From Bacteroidota bacterium (GTDB lineage: Bacteria > Bacteroidota > Bacteroidia > Chitinophagales > Chitinophagaceae), in assembly GCA_025361325.1 (NCBI GenBank), contig JANYAL010000025.1:1-6841 (forward strand): a stretch of 6,841 nt of DNA, in the 5' to 3' direction. The translations under genes and the position numbers were made by a program. Below are positions 6,290-6,841 of this stretch, piece after piece. Every line of letters starts with the position of its first letter. Position 1 is the first letter of the stretch. The notes under the pieces are model-generated. The model was not told where the DNA came from and did no database searches. It saw nothing but the letters and a program-made list of their open reading frames with translations.

Positions 6290-6841
6290 ATGACGTATAT
6301 GAAAAATGACATGACGGGCAAAACAGCCTACATCACCGGGGGCAGCAAGGGCATCGGGTATGGTATTGCCGCCAGCTTACTCGCCCAGGGTATGAATGTG
6401 GCCATAAGCAGCCGCAGCCTGGATGCAGCAAAAAAGGCTGCTGCTTCATTGAGCAGTGATCCTTCACGTGTACTCGCCATTGGTTCTGATGTGGGCTCCA
6501 TGCAGGATGAGGCCAATGCCATAAAGACCATATTGGAATGTTGGGGACAGCTGGACGTGCTGGTAGCGAATGCAGGGGTTGGCCATTTTGCACCCATCGA
6601 TGTACTTTCGGAAGCACAATGGAAAGAAACGATCGATACCAACCTAACTGGTGTGTTCCACAGCGTAAAAGCGGGTGTTGAAGCATTGAAGCAGTCTGCA
6701 GGTTATATTATAACCATTGCCAGCCTGGCAGGCACTAATTTCTTTGAGAACGGGGCTGCATATAATGCCAGTAAATTCGGACTGGTGGGCTTTACCCAGG
6801 CCATCATGCTCGACCTTCGCAAATACGGAATCAAAGTTTCC
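6290..6841 (+). CDS. Short-chain dehydrogenase/reductase, FabG-like, 3' end outside window
   Basis: The visible 184 residues are a classical SDR, an NAD(P)-dependent oxidoreductase with a Rossmann fold in the cytoplasm. The cofactor motif TGGSKGIG is at 16-23, D67-V68 binds the adenine ring, NAG is at 94-96, and the catalytic tetrad is complete: Asn118, Ser145, Tyr158 and Lys162 (YNASK). Arg42 after strand 2 favours NADP(H). Family members are about 240-260 residues, so some 60-75 residues including the substrate-binding lid are missing beyond the window edge, and the substrate cannot be inferred. It may be a 3-oxoacyl-ACP reductase-like enzyme or a general dehydrogenase. The ATG at 6290 is preceded by an A-rich ACAAAAATA stretch, usual for this phylum; ATGs at 6299 and 6311 are possible, the last giving the most typical SDR N-terminus. 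The gene is divergent from mgtA. Confidence 0.9.
   Translation, partial: MTYMKNDMTGKTAYITGGSKGIGYGIAASLLAQGMNVAISSRSLDAAKKAAASLSSDPSRVLAIGSDVGSMQDEANAIKTILECWGQLDVLVANAGVGHFAPIDVLSEAQWKETIDTNLTGVFHSVKAGVEALKQSAGYIITIASLAGTNFFENGAAYNASKFGLVGFTQAIMLDLRKYGIKVS

Overview
The window looks like a chromosomal piece of a member of the Bacteroidota, most likely close to Chitinophaga or another Chitinophagaceae. The signs are A-rich leaders without Shine-Dalgarno sequences, TAnnTTTG-type -7 boxes, a lipoprotein-type metallophosphoesterase, and the tail of a bacterial alpha-2-macroglobulin of the kind common in that phylum. This assignment is inference from sequence style and remembered families; no search was run.

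Layout. Bases 1-990 are a graveyard. They hold the left end of an IS3-family insertion sequence with a truncated orfA, a 3' remnant of an alpha-2-macroglobulin-like gene (about 234-530), a small open fragment (565-732), and five copies of a 9-10 bp word (CAAGTGTTCC or its complement) arranged as two similar inverted pairs. A hairpin with a T tract at 852-895 fits the terminator of the leftward gene beside it. Bases 990-5778 hold three leftward genes. In transcription order they are mgtA (P-type Mg2+ importer, 897 aa), a small DUF1003 membrane protein 37 bp behind it, and, after a gap of about 294 bp, an acid-sphingomyelinase-like metallophosphoesterase with a lipoprotein signal. Bases 5779-6289 are a divergent intergenic region with a probable mgtA promoter, two dyads and perhaps a decayed coding scrap. 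From 6290 to the right edge runs a rightward short-chain dehydrogenase/reductase (SDR), cut by the window end.

How the genes work together. mgtA and the DUF1003 gene are very likely one transcription unit for Mg2+ or ion homeostasis at the inner membrane. The phosphoesterase probably has its own promoter and acts in the periplasm or at the outer membrane. The SDR is divergent and has no evident link to the others. I see no RNA gene, CRISPR array or intact mobile element, and no convincing new multi-gene system. The items most worth following are the DUF1003/MgtA pairing, the paired repeats in the decayed left region, and the GNND variant in the phosphoesterase.
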